Shown here piece by piece: positions 7,880 through 16,926 of a stretch of DNA of 64,000 nt. The notes under the pieces were generated by a model. It ran no database searches, was not told the DNA's origin, and saw nothing but the letters and a program-made list of their open reading frames with translations. Origin of the DNA: an uncultured Lachnospiraceae bacterium (GTDB lineage Bacteria; Bacillota; Clostridia; Lachnospirales; Lachnospiraceae); contig CANQNE010000001.1 of NCBI GenBank assembly GCA_947625135.1, positions 1 to 64,000 of the forward strand, written 5' to 3'. The stretch's first letter is position 1, and the number at the start of each line of letters is the position of its first letter. A program made the translations under genes and the position numbers.

Positions 7880-8834
7880 GATAGAAGAAGCGCTGCAGGG
7901 AAAGATTGAACGGATCGGGATTTCCGGGCATATCCGTCCGGATGGAGACTGCATCGGCGCGGCTCTTGGACTTTACTATTATCTGAAAGCCCTTCGTCCG
8001 GAGCTTACGGTTCAGGTATATCTGGAATCCGTGCCCCAGCGTTTTGACTGTGTGCCCGGCATTGACCTGATCTGCAGGGAAGTGAAAGACGAGCCGGAAT
8101 ACGATCTGTTTTTTGCGGTGGACTGCGGAGACGAAGAACGGCTTGGCCCGGCCATGGGTTATTTTGAAAAGGCTAAGCGTACCGTGTGTATCGATCATCA
8201 TATCAGCAATGTGGGCTTTGCTGACGAAAATCATATAGAGCCGGATGCGGGTTCCACCTGTGAGATACTCTATTCTCTTATGGATCTCCATTATGTGACA
8301 GAGGACGGGGCGGTCTGCCTGTATATGGGAATGGCCCATGATACAGGGATCTTTGAGTATTCCAGCACGACGCCCCGGACACTGCGGAGCGCCGCAGATC
8401 TGATGGAACGGGCTGCCGGCAGGGATCTGGACCGGCTGATCCGGGATACTTTTCGGGAAAAGACTTATTCTCAGATGCAGATCATGGGGCACGCGCTGAC
8501 AGAGAGTATGCTGCTGTTTGACGGACGCTGTGTGGTGGCGGCCATCAAACAGAAGGAAATGGAATTTTACGGTGTGGATAAGGACGGCATGGAGGGAATC
8601 GTCAATCAGCTGCTCTTGATCCGCGGCGTGGAAGTGGCCGTCTTCATGTATGAGCTGGAAAGTCAGGTATTCAGAGTGAGCCTCCGGTCAAAATATAAGG
8701 TAGATGTAAATCAGGTGGCGGTTGCGCTGGGCGGCGGCGGACATAAGCGGGCCGCGGGCTGTACGGTCACGGGAAATTTCCACGATGTGGTCAATAGCCT
8801 GACGCTGCATATCCAGAAGCGGCTGGAAGAATAG
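7872..8834 (+). CDS. nrnA: Bifunctional oligoribonuclease / pAp phosphatase NrnA (DHH family)
   Basis: NrnA degrades short RNA fragments and removes the 3' phosphate of pAp. The 320-residue protein shows the DHH-family motifs in order: GHIRPDGDCIGAAL near 18, FFAVDCGD near 80, IDHHISN near 108, and the C-terminal DHHA1 substrate-binding motif GGGGHKRAAGC near 290. It has the usual length and stands between rbfA and truB, a frequent arrangement in Firmicutes. Confidence 0.93.
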   Translation: MRKIEEALQGKIERIGISGHIRPDGDCIGAALGLYYYLKALRPELTVQVYLESVPQRFDCVPGIDLICREVKDEPEYDLFFAVDCGDEERLGPAMGYFEKAKRTVCIDHHISNVGFADENHIEPDAGSTCEILYSLMDLHYVTEDGAVCLYMGMAHDTGIFEYSSTTPRTLRSAADLMERAAGRDLDRLIRDTFREKTYSQMQIMGHALTESMLLFDGRCVVAAIKQKEMEFYGVDKDGMEGIVNQLLLIRGVEVAVFMYELESQVFRVSLRSKYKVDVNQVAVALGGGGHKRAAGCTVTGNFHDVVNSLTLHIQKRLEE

Positions 8835-8843
8835 GAGAGCGTT

Positions 8844-9743
8844 TTGTATCACGGAGTACTGAATATCTACAAGGAAAAGGGATTCACCTCTCATGATGTA
8901 GTTGCGAAGCTGCGGGGTATTTTGGGACAGAAAAAGATCGGGCATACGGGAACACTGGATCCGGATGCGGAGGGCGTGCTGCCGGTCTGTCTTGGAAAGG
9001 CTACGGGGCTTTGTGAATTGCTGACGGAGAAAGAAAAAACATACAGGGCCGTGATGCTGCTGGGCACGGTCACGGACACCCAGGACGCAGGGGGCAGCGT
9101 GCTGTCCCGCAGTCCCGTGACGGTCAGCGAGGAAAGGGTCCGGGAGATTGTCCGTTCCTTTACGGGTACTTATATGCAGACGCCGCCTATGTATTCTGCG
9201 GTCAAATACAATGGAAAGCGGCTTTATACCCTTGCAAGGGCGGGGGTGACGGTGGAGCGGACGCCAAGGAAGGTGACCATATACCGGATGGAAATTTTGG
9301 ATATGCGGCTTCCACGGGTGACGCTGGAGATCCAGTGTTCCAGAGGAACCTATATCCGCACCCTCTGCGAGGATATGGGAAAGGCGGCAGGCTGCGGCGG
9401 CTGTATGGAGCGGCTGCTGCGCACAGGGTCGGGACAGTTTTCTCTTTCAGACAGCCTGAAACTGGAAAATGTCCGGCAGCTGAAAGAGCAGGGAAGACTG
9501 GGAGAGGTACTGATCCCCATCCAATCCTTTTTTGCGGAGTACCCCGTCGTTACGGTGCTGCCGGAGGGGGATCGCTTGGTACGGAACGGAAATGCCTTTT
9601 TGCCGGAAATGACAGGTGAAAAAACCGTGCATCATGGAAGCGTACGGGTTTGGGATTCCGAAAAGCATTTTATCGGCGTTTATGAATATGATCCGTCCAG
9701 GGAAAGGTATTGCCCTGTAAAAATGTTTTTAGAAAGTGATTGA
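8844..9743 (+). CDS. truB: tRNA pseudouridine-55 synthase TruB
   Basis: TruB makes pseudouridine 55 in the T-loop of tRNAs. Motif I with the catalytic aspartate, KIGHTGTLDPDAEGVLPVC, is near residue 35, and YSAVKYNGKRLY and CSRGTYIRTLCEDMG follow at normal positions. The start is TTG, with GGAG six bases upstream and no suitable ATG. The length of 299 residues is typical. Confidence 0.95.
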   Translation: MYHGVLNIYKEKGFTSHDVVAKLRGILGQKKIGHTGTLDPDAEGVLPVCLGKATGLCELLTEKEKTYRAVMLLGTVTDTQDAGGSVLSRSPVTVSEERVREIVRSFTGTYMQTPPMYSAVKYNGKRLYTLARAGVTVERTPRKVTIYRMEILDMRLPRVTLEIQCSRGTYIRTLCEDMGKAAGCGGCMERLLRTGSGQFSLSDSLKLENVRQLKEQGRLGEVLIPIQSFFAEYPVVTVLPEGDRLVRNGNAFLPEMTGEKTVHHGSVRVWDSEKHFIGVYEYDPSRERYCPVKMFLESD

Positions 9744-9751
9744 GTAAATAA

Positions 9752-10627
9752 ATGAGCAGTAAGCAGTCCGCCGTTTCCATCGGCAAATTCGAGTGTCTCC
9801 ACAGGGGACACCAGCAATTGATCATCAATATGAAAGCCCAGGAGGAGAACGGGCTGCGCAGCACCATGCTGATCGTGGGTTCACAGGAGGAAAAGCAGCT
9901 TCTGACGAGGGAGGAGCGTTCTTCTCTGCTGACGCGCATGGGCGTGGAAAGAGAGCTGTATCTGGACATGAACGAAACGCTGCGCGCTATGGAGCCGGAG
10001 GATTTTGTGAAAGAGGTGCTTGTTGACAGGCTTCATACCCGTTATGTTACGGCAGGCGTGGATTTTCGGTTCGGCCATCACAGAAGGGGAGACGGCGCGC
10101 TTTTAAAAGATCTGAGTAAAAGATATGGCTTTGAAGTGGATCTCGTGGAAAAGGAAACCCAGGACGGAAAAGAGATCAGCAGTTCCTGGGTGCGGGAAGC
10201 GCTGACAGCGGGAGATATCCCCCTTGTGAATAAACTGCTGGGATATCGTTACAGCATCGCAGGCAAGGTCATGCAGGGCAACCGGCTGGGGAGAAAGCTG
10301 GGTATGCCTACGCTGAATATACTTCCCGGCGCTGAAAAGCTGTTGCCGCCAAACGGTGTGTACGCCAGCCTTGCTGTTGTGGAAGGGCATTTGTACCGGG
10401 GCGTGACGAATATCGGACTGAAGCCCACGATCGCGGAGACCAGAAAGCAGCTGGGCGTGGAAACCCACCTGTTCGGCTTTGACAGGGAGCTGTATGGAAC
10501 GGAGATTTCCGTATCCCTCTGCGTCTATCTGAGGCCGGAAAGGAAATTCCCCGACATTTCTTGTCTAAAACGACAAATTTCGCGGGATATCGATGCGGGA
10601 AAGCAATATTTCTCACAAATTTTATAA
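9752..10627 (+). CDS. ribF: Bifunctional riboflavin kinase / FAD synthetase RibF
   Basis: RibF converts riboflavin to FMN and then FAD. The N-terminal adenylyltransferase domain has the nucleotide-binding H-x-G-H (CLHRGHQQL) near residue 19 and a VREAL motif near 148. The C-terminal flavokinase domain has GNRLGRKLGMPTLNI and PPNGVYAS. The family normally has F-D-G before the HxGH motif; here it reads F-E-C-L, a conservative change. At 291 residues it is slightly short at the N-terminus. It closes the rimP operon; no terminator is obvious after it. Confidence 0.93.
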   Translation: MSSKQSAVSIGKFECLHRGHQQLIINMKAQEENGLRSTMLIVGSQEEKQLLTREERSSLLTRMGVERELYLDMNETLRAMEPEDFVKEVLVDRLHTRYVTAGVDFRFGHHRRGDGALLKDLSKRYGFEVDLVEKETQDGKEISSSWVREALTAGDIPLVNKLLGYRYSIAGKVMQGNRLGRKLGMPTLNILPGAEKLLPPNGVYASLAVVEGHLYRGVTNIGLKPTIAETRKQLGVETHLFGFDRELYGTEISVSLCVYLRPERKFPDISCLKRQISRDIDAGKQYFSQIL

Positions 10628-10633
10628 AAAATG

Positions 10634-10662
10634 TTGTAACACCATTTAAATTATATTAAAGT
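10634..10662 (+). promoter_or_regulatory. Possible promoter for the Na/Pi symporter gene
   Basis: TTGTAA, 17 bases, TAAAGT in an AT-rich gap of about 90 bases. The -10 matches four of six positions, so the call is tentative. Confidence 0.38.
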
Positions 10663-10720
10663 AATAACGGTTGCGAACGTATGGATACAAGCTGCTCACA
10701 GGCAGGATAAGAGGAAAGTT

Positions 10721-12340
10721 ATGGAGATATCGAAAATCATTGCGCTCATCGGCGGCATGGGACTGTTTTTTTACGGTATGAATCTGATGAGCGAGGGAAT
10801 CGAGAAGTCGGCGGGCGCCAAGCTGAGAGAAATTCTGGAAGCGATCACGAAAAACCGGTTTATGGGTTTTGTGGTAGGCATGGTGGTAACCGCCCTTGTT
10901 CAGTCATCCAGCGCCACCACATTGATGGTGGTCAGCTTTGTCAATTCAGGACTGATGTCGCTTTTGCAGGCAACGGGCCTGATCATGGGGGCCAATGTAG
11001 GTACGACCATTACCTCTCAGCTGGTCGCCTTCGATCTGGATGCCATTGCGCCGCTGATCCTGTTTGCTGGCGTGATCATGGTGATGTTCATCAAGAATCA
11101 GAAGGTGAAAAAGATCGGGGAGATCGTTCTGGGATTCGGCGTGCTGTTCGTGGGCCTGAGTATTATGAAGGAGTCCATGGGCACTCTGAAAAATTCCAGG
11201 GTGATGCTGGACTTTTTTTCAACTCTGAAAAATCCTCTTCTGGCTGTGCTGTTCGGTCTTGTGATCACGGCCATTGTGCAGAGTTCTTCTGTGACGGTCA
11301 GTATCTTGCTCCTTCTGGCGGCCCAGGGAATGGTGGAACTGCCCGTATGTTTCTTTACGATCCTGGGATGTAATATCGGCGCCTGCACCACGGCGCTTCT
11401 GGCCGGTATGTCCGGCAAGAAGGACGCAATGCGGGCGGCTATGATCCATTTTCTGTTTAACGTCATCGGCACCATTGTGATCGCCGTTCTGCTGGTATTT
11501 TTCTCAGACTGGATCCAGCAGGGGATCATGAGGCTGTCCGGCGGAGATACGGGGCGTGCGGTGGCAAACGCCCACACGCTGTTCAAGGTATTTCAGGTGA
11601 TCATACTGTTCCCTTTTGCCAACGGGCTTGTAAAACTCGCCTGCTTTTGCGTGCGGGGCGACGACAAGGAGGAAGAGGGTTTTACCCTGAAGTATATCGG
11701 CGCCAATGCGGTGTTCTCCCCTTCCACAGCAGTGGTTGAGGCCGTGAAGGAGCTGGAGCGCATGGGTAAGATCGCCAGCACCAACTTAAACCGCGCCATG
11801 AATTGCCTCATGACGATGGATGAGGAAGACATTCAGGAAGTGTACCGGGTGGAGCAGAATATCAATCAGATGAACCATGCCATCACCAATTACCTGGTGC
11901 GGATCAACCAGACCAGCCTGCCCATTGACGACCGTATGAGCATCGGAGGGCTCTTCCATGTTGTAAACGATATCGAGCGTATCGGCGATCATGCGGAAAA
12001 CGTGGCGGACGCGGCGCAGCAGCGGATAGAGAAGAATCTGGTCTTCAGCAAAGACTGCATCCGGGAGATGGGGATCATGATGGAAATGGTGAATACCATT
12101 GTGGACTATGCGCTGGATATGTTTTCGAACAATAACCAGGCCCATCTGCAGGAAATTATTGAACTGGAGGACAAGATCGACAAGACGGAGCGGGAGTTTC
12201 AGGAAACCCATGTGGCGCGCCTTACAAGAGGGGAATGTACCCCGGAGGCGGGCATGGTGTTCTCGGATATTTTGTCCGGTCTGGAGAGAGTTGCGGATCA
12301 TGCCACCAACATTGCCTATTCTATTCTGGAGGAAAACTGA
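10721..12340 (+). CDS. Na/Pi cotransporter family protein with C-terminal PhoU-like domain
   Basis: A 539-residue membrane protein of the PNaS family. The N-terminal 310 residues hold the two inverted repeats with the signature QSSSATT near residue 65 and QSSSVTVS near 188, and about eight or nine membrane helices. After a short linker the last 200 residues form the helical PhoU-like domain (IGDHAENVADAA and VADHATNIAYSILE). In this family the pump brings in phosphate with sodium, and the PhoU part is thought to regulate it. It is probably monocistronic or joined to rpsO by read-through. GGAAAG precedes the ATG. Confidence 0.9.
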   Translation: MEISKIIALIGGMGLFFYGMNLMSEGIEKSAGAKLREILEAITKNRFMGFVVGMVVTALVQSSSATTLMVVSFVNSGLMSLLQATGLIMGANVGTTITSQLVAFDLDAIAPLILFAGVIMVMFIKNQKVKKIGEIVLGFGVLFVGLSIMKESMGTLKNSRVMLDFFSTLKNPLLAVLFGLVITAIVQSSSVTVSILLLLAAQGMVELPVCFFTILGCNIGACTTALLAGMSGKKDAMRAAMIHFLFNVIGTIVIAVLLVFFSDWIQQGIMRLSGGDTGRAVANAHTLFKVFQVIILFPFANGLVKLACFCVRGDDKEEEGFTLKYIGANAVFSPSTAVVEAVKELERMGKIASTNLNRAMNCLMTMDEEDIQEVYRVEQNINQMNHAITNYLVRINQTSLPIDDRMSIGGLFHVVNDIERIGDHAENVADAAQQRIEKNLVFSKDCIREMGIMMEMVNTIVDYALDMFSNNNQAHLQEIIELEDKIDKTEREFQETHVARLTRGECTPEAGMVFSDILSGLERVADHATNIAYSILEEN

Positions 12341-12412
12341 TCCCGGCAAAAAAGGACGGCAGGAAGGCGGCAGAAAGACAACGGGAAATTTTCGAAAAAC
12401 AGCGTTTCGCTC

Positions 12413-12441
12413 TTTACAAAAAAGGAAAGATATGCTATATT
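12413..12441 (+). promoter_or_regulatory. Promoter of rpsO-pnp
   Basis: TTTACA, 17 bases, TATATT; about 90 bases upstream of rpsO. Confidence 0.7.
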
Positions 12442-12449
12442 TAATGGGT

Positions 12450-12532
12450 GTGCAATTAACCGTTCCTCAGAATCTGGAATCTCCGACCGATTCCTGGGAA
12501 CCGGTGATCATGAAAAAACAGGAGGAATAATT
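12450..12532 (+). promoter_or_regulatory. rpsO mRNA leader, possible S15 binding site
   Basis: The leader of about 85 nt can form a hairpin with ACCGATTC pairing to GAACCGGT around a CTGG loop, followed by the ribosome binding site AGGAGG. S15 represses its own mRNA through leader structures in several bacteria, but the structures differ between groups, so this is only a candidate. Confidence 0.35.
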
Positions 12533-12799
12533 ATGATTTCAAAGGAAAAGAAAACTGCGATCATGCAGGAGTATGCAAGGACGCCCGGCGATACCGGTTC
12601 ACCTGAGGTACAGGTAGCCGTTCTCACCGCAAGGATTCAGGAGCTGACAGAGCATCTGAAGGAAAACCCCAAGGATCACCATTCCAGAAGAGGCCTTCTG
12701 AAGATGGTTGGTCAGAGAAGAGGGCTGCTTGCTTATCTGCGAAAAGTAGATATCGAGAGATACCGTTCTTTGATCGAAAGACTGGGTCTCAGAAAATAA
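12533..12799 (+). CDS. rpsO: 30S ribosomal protein S15
   Basis: An 88-residue S15, the primary 16S rRNA central-domain binder. It has the diagnostic [11 protein letters not shown] and [20 protein letters not shown] segments. CAGGAGGAATAATT precedes the ATG. The next gene, pnp, follows after an intrinsic terminator, the usual arrangement. Confidence 0.98.
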   Translation: MISKEKKTAIMQEYARTPGDTGSPEVQVAVLTARIQELTEHLKENPKDHHSRRGLLKMVGQRRGLLAYLRKVDIERYRSLIERLGLRK

Positions 12800-12807
12800 T
12801 ACAAACA

Positions 12808-12832
12808 GGGCGGAGATTCTCCGTCCTTTTTT
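12808..12832 (+). terminator. Terminator between rpsO and pnp
   Basis: A stem GGGCGGAG / CTCCGTCC (one G-T pair, three-base loop) is followed by six T. It is only 16 bases before the pnp start, so pnp probably depends on partial read-through. Confidence 0.85.
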
Positions 12833-12848
12833 AAGGAGAATGAAAGCT

Positions 12849-14933
12849 ATGTACAAGAGTTTTTCGATGGAACTTGCAGGTCGGACGCTGACTGTGGATA
12901 TCGGCAGAGTGGCAGCGCAGGCAAACGGCGCGGCTTTTATGCACTATGGAGATACGGTTGTATTGTCCACAGCGACAGCCAGCGACAAGCCGCGGGAGGG
13001 GATCGACTTTTTCCCTCTGAGCGTGGAATATGAAGAAAAGATGTATGCGGTGGGGAAGATCCCCGGCGGGTTCAATAAGAGAGAGGGTAAGGCGTCGGAA
13101 AATGCGGTGCTGACATCCCGTGTGATCGACCGCCCCATGCGGCCGCTGTTCCCTAAGGATTACAGAAATGACGTGACGCTGAACAATCTGGTTATGTCCG
13201 TGGATCCGGACTGCAGCCCTGAGCTGACGGCCATGCTTGGTTCCGCCATCGCCACCTGTATTTCCGACATTCCCTTTGACGGGCCCTGCGCCAGCACGCA
13301 GGTAGGTCTGGTGAACGGAGAATTTGTCTTCAATCCCACCACAGCCCAGAAGGAGGTCAGTGATCTGCAGCTGACGGTTGCCTCTACAAGAGAAAAGGTG
13401 ATCATGATCGAGGCAGGCGCAAACGAGGTGCCTGAGGATCAGATGATCGAGGCGATCTTCGCCGCTCATGAAGTCAATCAGGAGATCATTGCCTTTATTG
13501 ACAAGATCGTGGCAGAGTGTGGAAAAGAAAAGCACACGTATGAGAGCTGCGCGGTGCCCGATGAATTGTTTGAGGCGATTAAGGAGCTTGTGACGCCTCA
13601 GGAGATGGAAGAGGCTGTTTTCACTGATGAGAAGCAGGTGCGCGAAGAGAATATCCGCCAGATCACGGAGAAGCTGGCGGAGGCCTTTGCCGACAATGAG
13701 GAATGGCTGTCCATGCTGGACGAGGCTATTTATCAGTATCAGAAGAAAACTGTCCGCAAGATGATCCTGAAAGATCACAAACGTCCGGACGGAAGAGCCA
13801 TCAATGAGATCCGGCCGCTGGCGGCGGAGATCGACATTCTGCCCCGCGCCCATGGTTCAGGTATGTTTACCCGTGGACAGACACAGATCATGACCGTGGC
13901 TACGCTGGCGCCTTTGAGCGACGCCCAGAAGATAGACGGCCTTGACGAGTCTGTGACATCCAAGAGATATATGCACCATTACAACTTCCCCAGCTATTCG
14001 GTTGGCGAGACAAAGCCTTCCAGAGGACCGGGAAGACGTGAGATCGGTCACGGCGCTCTTGCGGAGCGGGCTTTGGTGCCGATGCTTCCCGACGAGGCGG
14101 AGTTCCCTTACGCCATCCGCACAGTTTCTGAGACAATGGAGTCAAACGGCTCTACTTCACAGGCCAGTATCTGTGCTTCCACCCTTGCGCTGATGGCAGC
14201 GGGCGTACCGATTAAAAAGGCGGTGGCCGGTATTTCCACCGGTCTGGTTACGGGAGATACAGACGACGATTATCTGGTACTCACAGATATTCAGGGGCTG
14301 GAGGATTTCTTCGGCGATATGGACTTTAAGGTGGCAGGCACCCATCAGGGCATCACCGCTATCCAGATGGATATTAAGATCCACGGGCTGACCCGTCCCA
14401 TTATCGAAGAGGCCATTGCGCGGACAAAAGAGGCCAGAACTTACATTCTGGATGAGATCATGGCGCCGGTGATCTCGGAGCCCAGAGCGCAGGTAAGCAA
14501 GTATGCGCCGAAGATCATTCAGGTTCAGATCGATCCTGCGAAGATCGGCGATGTGGTAGGCCAGAGAGGCAAGACCATCAATACCATTATCGAGCGTACC
14601 GGCGTAAAGATCGACATCGACGACGACGGCAATGTTTCTATATGCGGTCTGGATCAGGAGCAGATGGACAAGGCTGCGGAGATGGTGCGGATCATCACGA
14701 CAGACTTCGAGGCAGGACAGCAGTTTGTAGGTACAGTGGTGAGTATTAAGGAATTTGGCGCTTTTGTGGAATTTGCGCCGGGCAAGGAAGGCATGGTACA
14801 CATTTCCAAGATCGCCAAAGAGCGGATCAACCGGGTGGAAGATGTGCTGACCCTTGGGGACGTGGTGAAAGTCGTATGCCTGGGCAAGGACAAGATGGGC
14901 AGAATGAGTTTCAGCATCAAGGACGCAAAATAA
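12849..14933 (+). CDS. pnp: Polyribonucleotide nucleotidyltransferase (PNPase)
   Basis: PNPase degrades RNA from the 3' end by phosphorolysis. The start at 12849 has AAGGAG ten bases upstream; ATG 12840 is too close to it. Domain order is RNase PH-like 1 (about 1-140, with NKREGK and SRVIDRPMRPLFP), a helical linker, RNase PH-like 2 (about 305-530, with FTRGQTQ and GRREIGHGALAERAL), a KH domain (GKTINTI near 575) and an S1 domain (from about 620). The 694 residues are full length. Confidence 0.97.
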   Translation: MYKSFSMELAGRTLTVDIGRVAAQANGAAFMHYGDTVVLSTATASDKPREGIDFFPLSVEYEEKMYAVGKIPGGFNKREGKASENAVLTSRVIDRPMRPLFPKDYRNDVTLNNLVMSVDPDCSPELTAMLGSAIATCISDIPFDGPCASTQVGLVNGEFVFNPTTAQKEVSDLQLTVASTREKVIMIEAGANEVPEDQMIEAIFAAHEVNQEIIAFIDKIVAECGKEKHTYESCAVPDELFEAIKELVTPQEMEEAVFTDEKQVREENIRQITEKLAEAFADNEEWLSMLDEAIYQYQKKTVRKMILKDHKRPDGRAINEIRPLAAEIDILPRAHGSGMFTRGQTQIMTVATLAPLSDAQKIDGLDESVTSKRYMHHYNFPSYSVGETKPSRGPGRREIGHGALAERALVPMLPDEAEFPYAIRTVSETMESNGSTSQASICASTLALMAAGVPIKKAVAGISTGLVTGDTDDDYLVLTDIQGLEDFFGDMDFKVAGTHQGITAIQMDIKIHGLTRPIIEEAIARTKEARTYILDEIMAPVISEPRAQVSKYAPKIIQVQIDPAKIGDVVGQRGKTINTIIERTGVKIDIDDDGNVSICGLDQEQMDKAAEMVRIITTDFEAGQQFVGTVVSIKEFGAFVEFAPGKEGMVHISKIAKERINRVEDVLTLGDVVKVVCLGKDKMGRMSFSIKDAK

Positions 14934-14954
14934 TCGGTCGGAGGTTGACAGGTT

Positions 14955-15356
14955 ATGGGATTAGGTGAACGTTTCAGAAGATTTATGTACGGCAGATACG
15001 GCGTGGACACCCTGAACAGATGGATCACCTATCTGGTGCTGGCGTTGATGATTCTGCAGCTGTTTATCAGATCCTTTGTGCTGAGCTTTCTGGAGCTGGT
15101 GCTGGTGGTGGTATGTATTCTGCGGATATTTTCCAAAGATATTGCCAGAAGAAGTCAGGAAAATAACCGTTTCTGCGCATTCAAAGCAAAGATTTCCGGG
15201 CGGCTTCGCAGGGAGAAAAACCTGATGAACCAGCGAAAGCAATTCCACATTTACACCTGTCCCAGGTGTAAGCAGAAGATCCGGATCCCGAAGGGAAAGG
15301 GAAGGATCGAGGTTTCCTGCCCAAAATGCGGGGAAAAATTTATAAAGAGAAGTTAA
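14955..15356 (+). CDS. Small membrane protein with a C-terminal zinc ribbon
   Basis: A 133-residue protein with an amphipathic N-terminus, two hydrophobic segments (about residues 22-40 and 42-57), a basic linker, and a C-terminal zinc ribbon with two C-P-x-C knuckles (TCPRCKQKIRIPKGKG and SCPKCGEKF). Proteins of this layout are common in Lachnospiraceae and Ruminococcaceae but have no assigned function. It follows pnp after about 20 bases and ends in a strong terminator, so it is probably co-transcribed with pnp. Confidence 0.8.
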   Translation: MGLGERFRRFMYGRYGVDTLNRWITYLVLALMILQLFIRSFVLSFLELVLVVVCILRIFSKDIARRSQENNRFCAFKAKISGRLRREKNLMNQRKQFHIYTCPRCKQKIRIPKGKGRIEVSCPKCGEKFIKRS

Positions 15357-15367
15357 ATTTATGAAAG

Positions 15368-15392
15368 GGCTGCTGCGGCAGCCTCTTTTTTT
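15368..15392 (+). terminator. Terminator after pnp and the zinc-ribbon gene
   Basis: GGCTGC-TGCG-GCAGCC followed by TCTTTTTTT. Confidence 0.9.
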
Positions 15393-15414
15393 ATGCTTTT
15401 TTATTGTTTTGTAA

Positions 15415-15443
15415 TTGTAATCAGAGGGCTTTTTTGATAAAAT
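15415..15443 (+). promoter_or_regulatory. Promoter of the transglutaminase-dockerin gene
   Basis: TTGTAA, 17 bases, TAAAAT, 31 bases before the ATG, which has AGGAGGAAGG in front of it. Confidence 0.6.
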
Positions 15444-15474
15444 AAAACTACTATATGATTTAGGAGGAAGGACA

Positions 15475-16776
15475 ATGAACAGAAAACGACAGCTTGATTC
15501 CGCCTTGTTCAGGAGTATTCTGTGTGTTTTGCTTGTAATAGGGACGATTCTGAATTCGGCGGCGCCAGCGGCGGCAGCCGGCGATCCGTCTATCCTGTAT
15601 GGCGGGCAGATACTTTCCATGGAGCGTCTGACAGAGGAAGAGCGGCAGAATGCCAAGATCATTTATGACAAGATGACTGCATTCACCACCGAAACCACGG
15701 AGATAGAAGTTCCCCTTGCAAAAGAGTTTATCGTAGGTCCTGAGGGGACGGAGGCAATCGTGAACAGTCTCAAAAAATCCGTTCAGACTGCAATGGACGC
15801 CTATTTTTATGATTATCCGGAAACATTCTGGACAAGTCCCGGAGAAGTCAGCTGGAGCTATATGCCCAAGCTCTTTTTTGAAGATAGCGCGATCACGACG
15901 AAAATTGTCGATATCAAGATCATGTTCGATGTCGGAGAACCATACAATCCCGTCAATACATACTATGATAAATTCATGAAAGCGGTGGAGTCGTTCCCCG
16001 TTACGGGCAGCAGCCGTTATGAAAAAGTAAAATCCATTCACGACGAGCTATGCAGGAGAAATGTCTATGATGATCAAAGCTATGCCCATCAGTCTTACGG
16101 AGGGCTGGTGGCAGGGATCAGTGTCTGTGAAGGGTATGCAAGAGCCTTCAAGGTAATATGTGACCGGGAAAACATCCCCTGTGTTCTCGTATCCGGTATC
16201 GGGATCAATACCCTCGGCCACAGCGAGGCGCACATGTGGAACTGCGTGCAGATGGAAGACGGCAAGTGGTACGGCGTGGATGTGACATGGGACGATGACA
16301 GAACAGGCATCTATTATGATTATTTCCTCAGCGGCAGCGATACCACGGCACCCCATTATGACAAAAAAACCTTTAGCCAGACCCATTCGGAGAACGGTGA
16401 TTTTAATGATCAGGGTTATACGGCCTTCCATTATCCCGTTCTGTCCAAAACCGCATATAAAAACGGCAGTGTAACACCTGATCCCAGCCCGGATCCTGAT
16501 CCCAGCCCGGATCCTGATCCCAGCCCGGATCCTGACCCCAGTCCGGTTCCTGATCCTACACCCGGTTTGGTTTACGGGGATATGGATGGCAGCGGCCAGC
16601 TGGAGGCCGGAGACGCGCTGCTCATTCTGCAGGCAGTGGTAAAGATCAACAATATCAGCGGCACGGCTCTGGAGATTACGGCAAACGTGGACGGAGATCA
16701 GGAAGTGACCGCAAACGACGCGCTGTTTGTTTTGCAGAAGATGGTAAAGCTCATCCCGAAATTCCCGGTGGAATAA
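15475..16776 (+). CDS. Secreted transglutaminase-like protein with C-terminal dockerin
   Basis: A 433-residue exported protein. Residues 1-36 are a signal peptide ending APAAAA. The transglutaminase-like core holds the catalytic triad: Cys near 218 (SVCEGYARAF), His near 253 (EAHMWN) and Asp near 268 (YGVDVTWDD). In bacteria this fold usually acts as a cysteine protease or peptide cross-linker. A PDPSPDPD linker (about 342-363) leads to a type I dockerin with two Ca-binding repeats (DMDGSGQLEAGDALLILQ and NVDGDQEVTANDALFVLQ) and a terminal FPVE. The dockerin implies attachment to a cohesin on the cell surface; no cohesin gene is in the window. It has its own promoter. Confidence 0.9.
   Translation: MNRKRQLDSALFRSILCVLLVIGTILNSAAPAAAAGDPSILYGGQILSMERLTEEERQNAKIIYDKMTAFTTETTEIEVPLAKEFIVGPEGTEAIVNSLKKSVQTAMDAYFYDYPETFWTSPGEVSWSYMPKLFFEDSAITTKIVDIKIMFDVGEPYNPVNTYYDKFMKAVESFPVTGSSRYEKVKSIHDELCRRNVYDDQSYAHQSYGGLVAGISVCEGYARAFKVICDRENIPCVLVSGIGINTLGHSEAHMWNCVQMEDGKWYGVDVTWDDDRTGIYYDYFLSGSDTTAPHYDKKTFSQTHSENGDFNDQGYTAFHYPVLSKTAYKNGSVTPDPSPDPDPSPDPDPSPDPDPSPVPDPTPGLVYGDMDGSGQLEAGDALLILQAVVKINNISGTALEITANVDGDQEVTANDALFVLQKMVKLIPKFPVE
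16489..16560 (+). repeat. Repeats coding the Asp-Pro-Ser-Pro linker
   Basis: Four or five copies of an 18-bp unit (gatcctgatcccagcccg) encode the PDPSPD linker between the catalytic and dockerin domains. Confidence 0.8.
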
Positions 16777-16867
16777 AACAGGGACAGTACAGGCCGGCTC
16801 AAAGGACGGATGAGACGGACAGAACAGACATGACAGAGTAAATGGTAAACAGGCGGAATCTGCACAG

Positions 16868-16910
16868 AAGGCGCGGCAGGTTCCTGACCTGCCAGAGTAA
16901 AGGACGCCTT
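16868..16910 (+). promoter_or_regulatory. Two-level hairpin in the leader of the sugar operon
   Basis: An outer pair AAGGCG / CGCCTT encloses a perfect inner hairpin GGCAGGT-TCCTG-ACCTGCC; the ribosome binding site AAGGAGG follows at once. There is no T-run, so it is not a simple terminator. It could control translation of the first gene. No known riboswitch is recognised, and no clear promoter is seen in the 150 bases before the gene. Confidence 0.4.
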
Positions 16911-16926
16911 CAGAAGGAGGAAGAAA

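Noticed and set aside
12099..12530. 143-codon frame between the phosphate symporter and rpsO
   Set aside because: It begins inside the symporter gene in another frame and covers the rpsO promoter; no family resemblance.
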